Assembly: GCF_028649395.1 (NCBI RefSeq)
Contig: NZ_JAQSUW010000011.1
Span: 282,802 to 346,801, forward strand
From: Pseudomonas sp. Gutcm_11s
Lineage (GTDB): Bacteria > Pseudomonadota > Gammaproteobacteria > Pseudomonadales > Pseudomonadaceae
DNA: 64,000 bases
Direction: 5' to 3'
Under the pieces are notes generated by a model, which ran no database searches, was not told where the DNA came from, and worked only from the letters and a program-made list of their open reading frames with translations. Positions 41,860-51,208 of the stretch are shown one piece after another. Each line of letters begins with the position of its first letter. Position 1 is the first letter of the stretch. The position numbers and the translations under genes were made by a program.

Positions 41860-42608
41860 GCCAGGCTCAGCGGCTGCTGCACTTCCAGCAGGTACTGGCT
41901 GACCTTGCCGCTGTCCTGCAGGGCCTTGAGGCCGCGGTTGAACTGGGCGATGCGTTCGGCATTGCCCGGTACCTGGCGGGAGAGCATCAGGTGCAGGCTG
42001 TCGCTGCGTAGCGGCAGGGGGTGGAAGGACAGTTGCGCGCGCTCGGCGCGGCTGAACTTGCTGTGCAGCATGTCGAAGGCCACCACCTTGTCCATCGGCA
42101 GCACGTCGATGCGGCCGGCCAGCAGCATGCGCATCGCCTGTTCCTCGTTGCTCAGGCGCTTCACCCGGATCAGACCATCGCTCTCGGCACTCTGGAAGTC
42201 CGGGCCATAGTCGTAGTTGATGGCGCCGCCCACGCGCAGGGTGGCTAGGTCTTTCGCGGCGGCCCAGTCGAAGGGGTGGTCCTTGCGATGGAACAGGTGA
42301 TAGCTGCTTTCCACCACTGCATCGCTGACGAAGAACGCCTCATCGCGCTCGGGGCTGCGCAGCCATACGGCACTGCCGTCGCTCTTGCCCAGTTCGGCGT
42401 TGTGCAGGGCGCGAGCCCAGGGGTAGAACTCCCAGGTGACCTGCACGCCTTCGAGGGCGAAGGCCTCTTCGACGATGCGCGAGGCAACGCCGTGGTGTGG
42501 CAGGTCCTGGCCGAGGTAGGGGCTCCATTCGCCGTTGGTCAGGCGAATCTCGTCGGCGGTGGCGGCAAGCGGGAGGAGCAGAGTGAACAGCAGCGACAAC
42601 AAGCGCAT
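41853..42608 (-). CDS. Orphan periplasmic solute-binding protein, family 3
   Basis: The 251-residue protein has a signal peptide (MRLLSLLFTLLLPLAATA) and the family-3 binding fold: EIRLTNGEWSPYLGQDLP at the start, then HGVASRIVEEAF and YPWARALHNAELGKSDGSA. No ABC permease or ATPase is adjacent, so it may work as a sensor or accessory binder. GGAAACG precedes the ATG. The 3' end overlaps tctE in the convergent direction. The ligand is unknown. A related protein lies at 57400-58161. Confidence 0.88.
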   Translation of the reverse strand: MRLLSLLFTLLLPLAATADEIRLTNGEWSPYLGQDLPHHGVASRIVEEAFALEGVQVTWEFYPWARALHNAELGKSDGSAVWLRSPERDEAFFVSDAVVESSYHLFHRKDHPFDWAAAKDLATLRVGGAINYDYGPDFQSAESDGLIRVKRLSNEEQAMRMLLAGRIDVLPMDKVVAFDMLHSKFSRAERAQLSFHPLPLRSDSLHLMLSRQVPGNAERIAQFNRGLKALQDSGKVSQYLLEVQQPLSLAY

Positions 42609-42736
42609 GGCACGTTTCCTTCCCCTGAGCTGAGCGGTACGGAGCCAATTCCATTGGCTCCGCGGCGTACGGCTTCTATCGCCGCCCGCTATCAAGCGGT
42701 AGCAGGCATGCTGGCAGTCTAGTCAGGATGGACTCG

Positions 42737-42763
42737 GCATGCTGCGAGTTTATTGCAGCATGC
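42737..42763 (-). other. Stem-loop overlapping the HDOD gene stop
   Basis: GCATGCTGC/GCAGCATGC encloses nine bases that include the stop codon. GCATGCTGGCAG also occurs as a direct repeat at 42705 and 42758. There is no T-run. It may be a structured 3' end. Confidence 0.35.
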
Positions 42764-43586
42764 TGGCAGCGGCCTCCATGGCGGCGGAGAGGTCTTCGTC
42801 TGCCTGCATGTCGACGTTCGGGTCGAGGCCGAGCTTGGCAAAGGCGTGAACCTGGCTCCAGTCCAGCTGGGTGTAAGGGTGCTCGCTACCCAGGTAGCTC
42901 TGCAGGGTGGCGACCTGGACGATGTCCACGTAATCGACCTTGGCCGAGTTGCGGCTGAAGTCCAGGTACTGGCCGGGGACCATGGCGATCGGCTCGGGGA
43001 ACTCCCAGGCACGCAGGATCTTGTCGCCGATGATCGGATGAATCTTCTCGATCACGTGGTTGAGGCTGATCGAGTCGGCCAGCAGCGCGTTGTTCTCTTC
43101 GGCGTAGGTCAGGATCGGCAGTACGCCGATCTGGTGGACCAGGCCGGCGAGGGTGGCCTGGTCGGGCAGCAGGCGAGTGTAGTGGCGGCACAGCACGTGG
43201 CAGATGCCGGCGATCTCGGTGCTCTTGTTCCACACTTCGCGCATCTTGCGGTCGACCACGTCGCTGGTGGCCTGGAACATCTGTTCCATGGCCAGGCCGG
43301 TGGCCAGGTTGCAGGTGTAGTTGATGCCGAGGCGGCTGACTGCCATCTGCAGGTCGGTGATTTCCTTGCTGGTGCGCAGCAGCGGGCTGTTCACCACCTT
43401 GATGATGCGCGCGGTCAGCGCCGCGTCGTTGCCGATGACCTTGCTCAGGGCAGGAATGCTGATGTTCGGATCTTCCGCCGCCTCACGCACCTTGAGCGCC
43501 ACCTCCGGCAGGGTAGGCAGCACCAGCTCGTCGTTCTCGATGGCGTGGATCAGTTCTTCCTGGACTTTTTCGGCAAGCTTGCTCAT
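42750..43586 (-). CDS. HDOD domain protein
   Basis: A 278-residue protein dominated by an HDOD domain (about 20-215), a degenerate HD-like fold seen in signalling proteins. Recognisable parts are LPTLPEVALKVREAAEDPN, VIGNDAALTARIIKVVNSP and the G..HQIGVLP segment. HDOD proteins often act in stress, biofilm or cell-cycle signalling without known catalysis. A start 17 codons upstream (43637) is possible; MSKLAEKVQ at 43586 is the usual family start. Confidence 0.88.
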   Translation of the reverse strand: MSKLAEKVQEELIHAIENDELVLPTLPEVALKVREAAEDPNISIPALSKVIGNDAALTARIIKVVNSPLLRTSKEITDLQMAVSRLGINYTCNLATGLAMEQMFQATSDVVDRKMREVWNKSTEIAGICHVLCRHYTRLLPDQATLAGLVHQIGVLPILTYAEENNALLADSISLNHVIEKIHPIIGDKILRAWEFPEPIAMVPGQYLDFSRNSAKVDYVDIVQVATLQSYLGSEHPYTQLDWSQVHAFAKLGLDPNVDMQADEDLSAAMEAAASMLQ

Positions 43587-43697
43587 TTCGGTTCTCGGGT
43601 CGCTCGGCTGCTTCAGTTTAGGCTCTGCAGCGGCCATTGTTCAGGTATGCCCCGGGTTGTACCGCGTTTGCCCCGGAGCACGCATCAGCTTTTTGAT

Positions 43698-44639
43698 TCA
43701 GCGCTGGATTTCGCGATCTGCGTCCAGCTGGTAAGGCAATTCGAGCAGCGTCAGGGCGGGGCCGTCGGCGCTGCCCAAGTGGATGCGGCCATCGCTCTTG
43801 GCGTCTTCCTGCAGCACGGCCAGCAGCTCGCTGCCTTGCTCGGACTGGGCCGCCAGCACGACTTCGCCGACGCTGGAGCCATGCACTGGGGAGAACAGTT
43901 CGGTCCCGATGCCGGGTAGCTCATCGGCCTGCAGACTCAGGCGCTGCAGGCGGCGCTTGAGTTTGCCGAGGTACTGCATGCGCGCGACGATCTCCTGGCC
44001 GGTGTAGCAGCCCTTCTTGAAGCTGACGCCGCCGACCGCTTGCAGGTTGATCATCTGCGGGATGAACAGCTCGCGGGTGGCGCCGAACACCTGGCCGATG
44101 CCAGCGCGGACCTGGCCGAGCAGCCAGTCGTTGAGTGGCGCCTCGCGCAGCTGCGCAGCCAGTTGGCCACGCAGGCGCTCGGCCTGATCCGCTGGCGCCC
44201 AGAGCTCGGCGTGGCCGCCAGGCAGGCGAATGGCGATTAGACCATCGCCGCGCGCCACGCTATCGGCGTCCTGCGGCAGATCCAGGCCCAGGGCGAGCAG
44301 GGCGCTATCGCCGCCGGACAGGCCGAAACGCACCCAGCTGGCGGATTCGTCAGCGAGGGTCGACTTGGAGAACACCGCGTATTTCTTCAGGTCCGCCAGC
44401 TGCGCTTCGAACAGCTCGCTGGCCAGTGCCAGCAGGTAGCCGTCGCCATCCTGCAGGATGCGGAAGCTAGAGATCATGCGGCCCTTGGGCGTGCAGCGCG
44501 CGCCGAGGCTGGATGTCCGTTCGTCGAGATAATTGAGGTTGCAGGTGAGCTGGCCCTGGAGGAACTTGGCGGCGTCCGGGCCACGCACGGCGAGCAGGGA
44601 TTCGTGATTCAGCGGGGTGAAGAAGGCGGAGTCGGCCAT
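43698..44639 (-). CDS. ygfZ: tRNA-modifying/iron-sulfur assembly protein YgfZ
   Basis: A 313-residue folate-binding protein of the GcvT-like family that supports repair or assembly of certain Fe-S enzymes such as MiaB. The diagnostic motif [13 protein letters not shown] is present. The N-terminal part [20 protein letters not shown] is typical. It is divergent from sdhE, an arrangement conserved in many gammaproteobacteria. Confidence 0.93.
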   Translation of the reverse strand: MADSAFFTPLNHESLLAVRGPDAAKFLQGQLTCNLNYLDERTSSLGARCTPKGRMISSFRILQDGDGYLLALASELFEAQLADLKKYAVFSKSTLADESASWVRFGLSGGDSALLALGLDLPQDADSVARGDGLIAIRLPGGHAELWAPADQAERLRGQLAAQLREAPLNDWLLGQVRAGIGQVFGATRELFIPQMINLQAVGGVSFKKGCYTGQEIVARMQYLGKLKRRLQRLSLQADELPGIGTELFSPVHGSSVGEVVLAAQSEQGSELLAVLQEDAKSDGRIHLGSADGPALTLLELPYQLDADREIQR

Positions 44640-44757
44640 GGGCGATCGCAGGTCAAAAAGTCAGGGCGTCATCATAGAGGCCGCCCGGCGCCTTGTCAGC
44701 GGGTGCCGAGCGCGCGTCGCGCCGTTATACTGCGCCCCTTTGCACAGGAGCCGCTGT

Positions 44758-45012
44758 ATGGCCGACGCTACCGAACTGAACCGACTCTTCTGGCACAGCC
44801 GCCGCGGCATGCTGGAGCTGGACGTGTTGCTGGTGCCCTTCGTCAAGGAGGTCTATGCCAGCCTGGATGCCGAGGATCAGGCGCGCTACCGCAAGCTGCT
44901 GGAGTGCGAGGATCAGGACATGTTCGGCTGGTTCATGCAGCGCGGTGAGCCGGAAGATGCCGATCTGCGGCACATCGTTCGCATGATCCTGGATCGTGTC
45001 CAGCCGAAGTGA
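44758..45012 (+). CDS. sdhE: Succinate dehydrogenase flavinylation factor SdhE
   Basis: An 84-residue protein required for covalent FAD attachment to SdhA. The essential RGxxE motif is in RRGMLELD, followed by [10 protein letters not shown] and [18 protein letters not shown] precedes the ATG at 44758, so longer upstream frames are rejected. It overlaps ygfX by 17 bases. The older toxin-antitoxin annotation (CptB/YgfY) is superseded. Confidence 0.95.
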   Translation: MADATELNRLFWHSRRGMLELDVLLVPFVKEVYASLDAEDQARYRKLLECEDQDMFGWFMQRGEPEDADLRHIVRMILDRVQPK

Positions 45013-45448
45013 TGCCTTCGAATGCCACTGGCAGGCCTCGCGCCTGCTGCTGGCGATCTACCTGTCGGCGCTGTCCCTGGCGCTGATCACCCTGTTTCTC
45101 ATCGAACTACCGCTCTGGGCCGCCCTGATCGGCGCATGCGCCTGCCTGCTGCATGCCGCCTGGGCATTGCCGCGTCAGGTGCTGCTGAATCATCCCCGTG
45201 CCTTTACCGGCCTGCGTCGCGACGAGAGTGGCTGGCAGCTGTTCAGCAGGTGTGATGGCTGGCAGCCCGTGCAGCTGCGCCCGGACAGCCTGGCACTGCC
45301 GCTGGTCGTGGTGTTGCGCTTTCGTCTGGTCGGCGAGTGGCGGGTGCGCGGTCTGTGCATCCCGAGAGATGCGTTGCCGCGCGACATGCACCGGCGGCTG
45401 CGGGTGCGCCTGAGGTTCAGCCGGCGTAGGTGGGCGGCGCCAGAATAG
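44996..45448 (+). CDS. YgfX (CptA-like) membrane protein
   Basis: A 150-residue protein starting at GTG 44996 inside sdhE. Two membrane segments (about 18-55) are followed by a basic cytoplasmic domain (…[11 protein letters not shown]…, C-terminal [14 protein letters not shown]). This is the YgfX arrangement, always next to sdhE. In E. coli, YgfX was reported to affect the cytoskeleton, but its role is unsettled. Its last 32 bases overlap convergent nadB. Confidence 0.8.
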   Translation: MSSRSDAFECHWQASRLLLAIYLSALSLALITLFLIELPLWAALIGACACLLHAAWALPRQVLLNHPRAFTGLRRDESGWQLFSRCDGWQPVQLRPDSLALPLVVVLRFRLVGEWRVRGLCIPRDALPRDMHRRLRVRLRFSRRRWAAPE

Positions 45449-47033
45449 TGTCGTGGGCCTCCGGCAGCATGTCCGGATAGTCCAGGGTGTAGTGCAGGCC
45501 GCGGCTCTCGCGGCGCAGCATGGCCGACTCGATCATCAGCTCGGCGACCTGGGCCAGGTTACGCAGCTCGATCAGGTCGCGGCTGACCTTGTAGTTGGAA
45601 TAGAACTCGTCGATCTCGTCCAGCAGCAGACGCACGCGGTGCTGGGCGCGCTGCAGGCGCTTGTTGGTGCGCACGATGCCGACGTAGTCCCACATGAATC
45701 GCCGCAGTTCGTCCCAGTTGTGCGCGATGATCACGTCCTCGTCGGAGTCGGTGACCTGGCTGGCGTCCCAGGTCGGCAGGTTCTGGGGCATCGGTACCCG
45801 GTCCAGCTGGGCGACGATGTCCTCGACCGCTGAGCGCGCGTAGACGAAACACTCGAGCAGAGAGTTGCTGGCCATGCGGTTGGCACCATGCAGGCCGGTG
45901 AAGCTGGTCTCGCCGATGGCATACAGGCCGGGTACGTCGGTGTGCCCATGGCGGTCGACGACTACGCCGCCACAGGTGTAGTGCGCCGCCGGCACCACCG
46001 GGATGGGCTGGCGGGTGATGTCGATGCCGAACTGCAGGCAGCGCTCGTAGACGGTGGGGAAGTGCGCCTTCACGAACTCGGCCGGCTGGTGGCTGATGTC
46101 CAGGTACACGCAGTCCACGCCCAGGCGCTTCATCTCATGGTCGATGGCGCGGGCGACGATGTCGCGCGGGGCCAGCTCTTCGCGTGCGTCGAAGCGCGCC
46201 ATGAAGCGCTCGCCATTGGGCAGCTTGAGGTGCGCGCCTTCGCCGCGCAGGGCCTCGGTGACCAGGAAGCTCTTGGCCTGCGGGTGGTACAGGCAGGTCG
46301 GGTGGAACTGGTTGAATTCCAGGTTGCCGACCCGGCAGCCAGCGCGCCAGGCCATGGCGATGCCGTCGCCGCTGGCCCCGTCCGGGTTGCTGGTATAGAG
46401 GTAGACCTTGGCCGCACCGCCGGTGGCGAGAATCACGAAGCGTGCGTGGTAGGTGTCGACTTCGCCGCTGTTGCGGTTGAGCACGTAGGCCCCGACGCAG
46501 CGCTCACCCTGCAGGCCCAGTTTGCGCTCGGTGATCAGGTCTACCGCCACGCGCTGCTCCTGCAATTCGATGTTGGCGCGCTTGCGGGTCTGTTGCAGTA
46601 GGGTGTTGAAGATCGCCGCGCCGGTGGCGTCGGCGGCGTGGATGATGCGCCGGTGGCTGTGGCCGCCTTCGCGGGTGAGGTGGAACTCGAAGCCGCCGTC
46701 CTCGCGGTCCTGTTCCTCGTCACGGGTGAAGGGCACGCCTTGCTCGATCAGCCACTGGATGGCCTCGCGGCTGTGCTCTACGGTGAAACGCACGGCATCT
46801 TCGCGGCACAGGCCGCCACCGGCATTGAGCGTGTCGGCAACGTGCGACTCCACGGTGTCGGCATCGTCCAGCACTGCCGCCACGCCGCCCTGGGCCCAGT
46901 AGGTGGAGCCATTGGCCAGGTCGCCCTTGCTGAGCACGGCAATGCGCAGGTGCTCGGGCAGGGTCAGGGCCAGGGTCAGGCCGGCAGCGCCACTGCCGAT
47001 GACCAGGACGTCGTGCTGATAGTGTTGGCTCAT
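45417..47033 (-). CDS. nadB: L-aspartate oxidase NadB
   Basis: A 538-residue FAD enzyme that oxidises L-aspartate to iminoaspartate, the first step of NAD synthesis. The FAD-binding [11 protein letters not shown] lies near residue 12, and [26 protein letters not shown] and [15 protein letters not shown] are family signatures. The C-terminal helical domain is complete (E. coli NadB is 540 residues). It is divergent from algU. A palindromic AlgU-type promoter lies in the shared intergenic region. Confidence 0.96.
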   Translation of the reverse strand: MSQHYQHDVLVIGSGAAGLTLALTLPEHLRIAVLSKGDLANGSTYWAQGGVAAVLDDADTVESHVADTLNAGGGLCREDAVRFTVEHSREAIQWLIEQGVPFTRDEEQDREDGGFEFHLTREGGHSHRRIIHAADATGAAIFNTLLQQTRKRANIELQEQRVAVDLITERKLGLQGERCVGAYVLNRNSGEVDTYHARFVILATGGAAKVYLYTSNPDGASGDGIAMAWRAGCRVGNLEFNQFHPTCLYHPQAKSFLVTEALRGEGAHLKLPNGERFMARFDAREELAPRDIVARAIDHEMKRLGVDCVYLDISHQPAEFVKAHFPTVYERCLQFGIDITRQPIPVVPAAHYTCGGVVVDRHGHTDVPGLYAIGETSFTGLHGANRMASNSLLECFVYARSAVEDIVAQLDRVPMPQNLPTWDASQVTDSDEDVIIAHNWDELRRFMWDYVGIVRTNKRLQRAQHRVRLLLDEIDEFYSNYKVSRDLIELRNLAQVAELMIESAMLRRESRGLHYTLDYPDMLPEAHDTILAPPTYAG

Positions 47034-47131
47034 CTACTGCTGCTTCCGCGGGGGAGTCGAAATGGCGGCGCCTAGTATATAGAGGGGGTGGCCGGCACAA
47101 TAGCTAGGCTTATGACGTACTGATGCGCTCT

Positions 47132-47159
47132 GGAACTTTCTTAGTCGTTCAAGTTCCAA
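47132..47159. promoter_or_regulatory. Palindromic AlgU (sigma-E type) promoter between nadB and algU
   Basis: GGAACTT (47132-47138) and its reverse complement AAGTTCC (47151-47157) are 12 bases apart. On the plus strand GAACTT-N16-TCCAA fits the AlgU consensus, and on the minus strand GAACTT-N16-TCCAG faces nadB. Upstream of algU such promoters mediate autoregulation. Confidence 0.7.
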
Positions 47160-47295
47160 CGACAGTTGCCGGAACTGCCGGTCGTATGACTGCGGCAGTG
47201 GTATCGGATCGGATTATTCGAGCAGCGTTCCAGCGGGACGCTGCAATGTGTGCGAGAGCCATGCATGGCTCTGCGCAGTGCTTATTCGGAGGGGA

Positions 47296-47322
47296 GAACT
47301 TTTGCACAACGCCCGAGTCTAT
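47296..47322 (+). promoter_or_regulatory. Second AlgU-dependent promoter of algU
   Basis: GAACTT at 47296-47301, N16, then TCTAT at 47318-47322. The surrounding sequence resembles the P3 autoregulated promoter known upstream of P. aeruginosa algU. The rest of the 348-base gap has no gene. Confidence 0.75.
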
Positions 47323-47381
47323 CTTGGCAGATCGACAGACTGGTCGGCGCAGATCCCCTCCAGAACGGACGAGGAGTATTC

Positions 47382-47963
47382 ATGCTAGCCCAGGAAGACG
47401 ATCAGCAGTTGGTCGAGCGGGTGCAGCGCGGCGACAAGCGTGCATTCGACCTGTTGGTACTCAAGTACCAGCACAAGATTCTCGGCCTGGTAGTGCGTTT
47501 CGTTCATGACAGCCATGAGGCCCAGGATGTGGCGCAGGAAGCGTTCATCAAGGCCTATCGTGCGCTGGGTAATTTTCGCGGTGACAGCGCTTTCTATACC
47601 TGGCTGTACCGCATCGCCATCAACACGGCGAAGAATTACCTGGTATCGCGCGGCCGGAGGCCGCCGGACAGTGACGTCAGCGCCGAGGATGCGGAGTTCT
47701 ACGACGGCGATCATGCACTCAAGGATATCGAGTCACCGGAACGTTCCATGCTGCGGGATGAGATCGAGTCCACTGTGCACCGGACCATCCAGCAGCTACC
47801 GGAGGACTTGCGTACGGCATTAACCCTGCGCGAATTCGACGGTCTGAGTTACGAGGACATTGCCAGCGTCATGCAGTGCCCGGTCGGTACTGTGCGCTCC
47901 CGGATCTTCCGGGCTCGTGAGGCCATAGACAAAGCCCTGCAGCCGCTGCTGCAGGAAGCCTGA
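47382..47963 (+). CDS. algU: RNA polymerase sigma factor AlgU (AlgT, RpoE)
   Basis: A 193-residue extracytoplasmic-function sigma factor that drives envelope-stress and alginate genes. Region 2 (QDVAQEAFIKAYRALGNF, FYTWLYRIAINTAKN) and region 4 (LREFDGLSYEDIASVM, PVGTVRSRIFRAREAI) are intact. The length equals P. aeruginosa AlgU. GAGGAG is positioned before the ATG at 47382, so longer frames are rejected. It heads algU-mucA-mucB-mucD and is preceded by AlgU-type promoters. Confidence 0.97.
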   Translation: MLAQEDDQQLVERVQRGDKRAFDLLVLKYQHKILGLVVRFVHDSHEAQDVAQEAFIKAYRALGNFRGDSAFYTWLYRIAINTAKNYLVSRGRRPPDSDVSAEDAEFYDGDHALKDIESPERSMLRDEIESTVHRTIQQLPEDLRTALTLREFDGLSYEDIASVMQCPVGTVRSRIFRAREAIDKALQPLLQEA

Positions 47964-48000
47964 ATGTGAGACAGCGGCGACAGCCAAGAGAGGAAACACC

Positions 48001-48585
48001 ATGAGTCGTGAAGCCCTGCAGGAATCGCTGTCCGCGGTGATGGATAACGAAGCGGACGAACTGGAGTTGCGTCGAGTGCTGGCGGCTGCTGGCGACGATG
48101 CCCAATTGCGAGGCACCTGGTCGCGCTACCAGATCGCTCGCGCCGTGATGCATAAAGAGTTGCTGGAGCCGCGCCTGGATATCGCTGCTGCCGTCTCTGC
48201 CGCGCTGGCCGATGAGGCTTTGCCCACTCCGGCTGCCAGCAAGGGCCCGTGGCGCATGGTCGGGCGTGTGGCGGTAGCTGCGTCGGTGACTCTGGCAGTG
48301 CTGGCCGGCGTGCGCTTCTACAATCAGGACGAACTGACCGGTGCGCAAATGGCGCAGCAGGTACAGCCGAGCCTGACCCTGCCTCAGGTGCAAGGTCCGG
48401 CGGTGCTGGCGGGCTACACCGAGTCGTCGGCTACGCCGTTGCAGCAGAGTGCCGAGCGGGCCAGTTCCGGCTGGCACGAGCAGCGCCTGCCGTCGTACCT
48501 GCGTCAGCATGCACAGCAGGCCGCTGCCACCGGTGCCGATTCCGCCCTGCCATACGCCCGGGCCGCTAGTCTGGAAAATCGCTGA
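48001..48585 (+). CDS. mucA: Anti-sigma factor MucA
   Basis: A 194-residue inner-membrane protein that sequesters AlgU. The N-terminal cytoplasmic anti-sigma domain (MSREALQESLSAVMDNEADE) is followed by a single span (about 86-104) and a periplasmic domain bound by MucB. Regulated proteolysis by AlgW/MucP releases AlgU. The gene is full length and unframeshifted, so the strain should not be constitutively mucoid through mucA. Confidence 0.96.
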   Translation: MSREALQESLSAVMDNEADELELRRVLAAAGDDAQLRGTWSRYQIARAVMHKELLEPRLDIAAAVSAALADEALPTPAASKGPWRMVGRVAVAASVTLAVLAGVRFYNQDELTGAQMAQQVQPSLTLPQVQGPAVLAGYTESSATPLQQSAERASSGWHEQRLPSYLRQHAQQAAATGADSALPYARAASLENR

Positions 48586-48593
48586 GAGGGTAC

Positions 48594-49538
48594 ATGCGCG
48601 TCATCCCCTTAATCGCATTACTCGGCAGCTGTCTGGCTTTGCCAGTGCAGGCTGCCGAGACTTGGTTGCAGCGATTGGCCCAGGCTGATCGGCAGAGTTT
48701 TCAGGGTACTTTCGTCTACGAGCGCAATGGCAGCTTCTCCACTCACGGCATCTGGCATCGAGGTGGTGCGGATGGTGTGACGGAGCGCCTGCTGCAGCTC
48801 GATGGTCCGCAGCAAGAAGTGCTGAGTGTCAATGGCAAGCCGCAGTGCATGAGTGGTGCACTGGCCGAGCAGGCTGTGGACGTGCAATGGCCTGCGCGTG
48901 ATCTGAACGCCGCTCAGCTGGAGCAGCGCTACGACATGCGTGTGCTGGGCCATTCGCGCGTGGCCGGGCGTGCAGCCACCGTGCTGGCGCTGATCCCGCG
49001 CGATCAGCACCGTTACGCTTTCGAACTGCATCTGGACGACGAGACTGCATTGCCGCTCAAGTCGTTGCTGATCAGCGAAAAGGGGCAGCTGCTGGAGCGC
49101 TTCCAGTTCGTCAGCCTGAATCTGATCGACAAGTTCGACGAGGCCGCATTGCGGCCGGGCGACGAGTGCAAGCCGGTCAGCTTCAGCCAGGTGGCCGAGC
49201 TGCCGGAGGCCTGGAAGGCTGGCTGGGTGCCGCCCGGCTTCGAACTCAGTCAGGCGCTCCAGCGCCACAGTCCGGCCTCCGCCGACCCGGTGGCCTGCCT
49301 GCTCTACGGTGATGGGCTGGCGCGCTTCACAGTGTTCCTCGAGCCATTGCACGGCGCTCGTGTCGAGGATGCCCGCAGCCAGCTCGGTCCGACCGCGGTG
49401 GTGTCCCGGCGCATGAGCACTGCTGACGGCGACATGATGGTTACGGTAGTAGGTGAGATCCCCTTGGGTACCGCTGAGCGGGTTGCCCTATCGATGCAGA
49501 CGCAGACAGCTGCGACCGTCGAGAGCACGGCGCAGTGA
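48594..49538 (+). CDS. mucB: Periplasmic negative regulator MucB (RseB family)
   Basis: A 314-residue exported protein (signal MRVIPLIALLGSCLALPVQA) that binds the periplasmic part of MucA and shields it from proteolysis. The two-domain RseB fold, with an N-terminal LolA-like part (FQGTFVYERNG) and a C-terminal part, is complete. It lies eight bases after mucA. The gene normally found next, mucC, is missing here. Confidence 0.95.
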   Translation: MRVIPLIALLGSCLALPVQAAETWLQRLAQADRQSFQGTFVYERNGSFSTHGIWHRGGADGVTERLLQLDGPQQEVLSVNGKPQCMSGALAEQAVDVQWPARDLNAAQLEQRYDMRVLGHSRVAGRAATVLALIPRDQHRYAFELHLDDETALPLKSLLISEKGQLLERFQFVSLNLIDKFDEAALRPGDECKPVSFSQVAELPEAWKAGWVPPGFELSQALQRHSPASADPVACLLYGDGLARFTVFLEPLHGARVEDARSQLGPTAVVSRRMSTADGDMMVTVVGEIPLGTAERVALSMQTQTAATVESTAQ

Positions 49539-49553
49539 GCAGTCGTTTACATG

Positions 49554-49589
49554 GGCCGGCTCCGGGCGGTTGATAGCCCTGAGCCGGCC
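49554..49589 (+). terminator. Strong stem-loop in place of mucC, between mucB and mucD
   Basis: GGCCGGCTC (49554-49562) pairs with GAGCCGGCC (49581-49589), and inside it GGGC pairs with GCCC. There is no long T-run, so it could be an attenuator or RNA-processing/stability structure separating mucB from mucD. Confidence 0.55.
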
Positions 49590-49644
49590 TTGCTGTATCT
49601 GCTACACAATCTTTTGATCTTCTGAGTGGATGGAGCTGAAGTCG

Positions 49645-51072
49645 ATGCTTAGCCTGAAATCCTCGTTGTCCGGTCTTTTCGCGTTGTTGCTGCTGGGGCA
49701 AGTGTCCCTGGCTCGTGCCGAGCTGCCCGAGTTCACCGAACTGGTGGAGGAGGCCTCGCCGGCCGTGGTGAACATCAGTACGCGGCAGAACCTGTCGCAG
49801 CGGGAAGTGGCTGCCCAGGGGCAGGTGCCCGATCTGGAGGGGCTGCCGCCGATGTTCCGGGAATTCTTCGAGCGCAACATTCCGCAGATGCCCCGCAGCC
49901 CAGGCGGCGGGCGCCAACGCGAGGCGCAGTCTCTTGGCTCTGGTTTCATCATCTCGGATGACGGCTATGTGCTGACCAACAATCATGTGGTGGCGGATGC
50001 GGACGAGATCATCGTGCGTCTGTCTGATCGCAGCGAATTGGAAGCCAAGCTGATTGGCGCCGACCCACGCACCGACGTGGCACTGCTCAAGGTCGAAGGG
50101 AAGGGCCTGCCCACCGTCAAGCTGGGCAAATCGCAGAAGCTGAAGGTCGGCGAGTGGGTGCTGGCGATTGGCTCGCCGTTCGGCTTCGATCATTCGGTGA
50201 CGGCCGGCATCGTCTCGGCCAAGGGCCGCAGCCTGCCGAACGAGAGCTATGTGCCGTTCATCCAGACCGATGTAGCGATCAACCCGGGCAACTCCGGCGG
50301 TCCGCTGTTCAACCTGGATGGTGAAGTGGTCGGGATCAACTCGCAGATCTTCACCCGCTCCGGTGGCTTCATGGGGCTGTCCTTTGCCATCCCGATCGAT
50401 GTGGCCATGGATGTGGCGAATCAGCTGAAGAGCGAAGGCAAGGTCAGCCGCGGCTGGCTGGGCGTGGTGATTCAGGAAGTGAACAAGGATCTGGCCGAAT
50501 CGTTCGGACTGGATAAGCCGGCGGGGGCTCTGGTGGCCCAGGTGCTGGAAGATGGCCCGGCGGCCAAGGGCGGCCTACAGGTGGGCGATGTGATCCTCAG
50601 CCTCAACGGCCAGCCGATCATCATGTCTGCGGACCTGCCGCATCTGGTCGGGGCGCTCAAGCCCGGGGATCAGGCTTCTCTGGAGGTCGTGCGCGAGGGT
50701 GAGCGCAAGACCCTCAAGCTGGCCATCGGTGCATTGCCTGAGGATGGTGACGAGGCGGTTGCCACGGGTGATGCGGCGGGCGTAGAGCGCAGCAGCAATC
50801 GCCTCGGCGTTTCTGTGACCGAACTGACCGCAGAGCAGAAAAAAGCCTTCGATCTGCGCGGCGGAGTGGTGATTCGTGAAGTGCAGAGCGGTCCGGCGGC
50901 GCTGATCGGCCTGCGCCCAGGCGATGTCGTGACGCACCTGAACAACCAGGCCATCGATTCGGCTGCCACCTTTGCCAAGGTAGCCAAGTCCCTGCCGGTC
51001 AATCGTTCCGTGTCCATGCGCGTACTGCGCCAGGGGCGTGCCAGCTTCATTACCTTCAAACTGGCCGAGTAA
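49645..51072 (+). CDS. mucD: Periplasmic serine protease MucD (DegP/HtrA family)
   Basis: A 475-residue HtrA protease and chaperone that degrades misfolded periplasmic proteins and restrains AlgU activation. The signal peptide is MLSLKSSLSGLFALLLLGQ…ARA. Trypsin-like triad: His114 (NNHVVAD), Asp144 (TDVALLK) and Ser217 (GNSGGPL). Two PDZ domains follow. GGAG nine bases before the ATG at 49645 and a clean signal peptide favour this start over 49630. The length matches P. aeruginosa MucD. A terminator follows. Confidence 0.95.
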   Translation: MLSLKSSLSGLFALLLLGQVSLARAELPEFTELVEEASPAVVNISTRQNLSQREVAAQGQVPDLEGLPPMFREFFERNIPQMPRSPGGGRQREAQSLGSGFIISDDGYVLTNNHVVADADEIIVRLSDRSELEAKLIGADPRTDVALLKVEGKGLPTVKLGKSQKLKVGEWVLAIGSPFGFDHSVTAGIVSAKGRSLPNESYVPFIQTDVAINPGNSGGPLFNLDGEVVGINSQIFTRSGGFMGLSFAIPIDVAMDVANQLKSEGKVSRGWLGVVIQEVNKDLAESFGLDKPAGALVAQVLEDGPAAKGGLQVGDVILSLNGQPIIMSADLPHLVGALKPGDQASLEVVREGERKTLKLAIGALPEDGDEAVATGDAAGVERSSNRLGVSVTELTAEQKKAFDLRGGVVIREVQSGPAALIGLRPGDVVTHLNNQAIDSAATFAKVAKSLPVNRSVSMRVLRQGRASFITFKLAE

Positions 51073-51087
51073 GGCGGGTTGTTGGCG

Positions 51088-51113
51088 AAAAGGGCGGCTG
51101 CGGCCGCCCTTTT
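51088..51113 (+). terminator. Terminator of mucD
   Basis: An 11-base perfect stem AAAAGGGCGGC/GCCGCCCTTTT with a TGCG loop. Confidence 0.85.
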
Positions 51114-51208
51114 CATGCCTGCTCGTGACGGGTCAGTCGCCGATCAGGTAGAATCCCCGGCTATTTTTCGGCGGGCAGCCTGCCTGCGGCTTTTTCGAGT
51201 GTTGATCC

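Noticed and set aside
44758..45448. CptB-CptA toxin-antitoxin system
   Set aside because: SdhE is established as an SdhA flavinylation factor; the toxin-antitoxin label for this pair is outdated.
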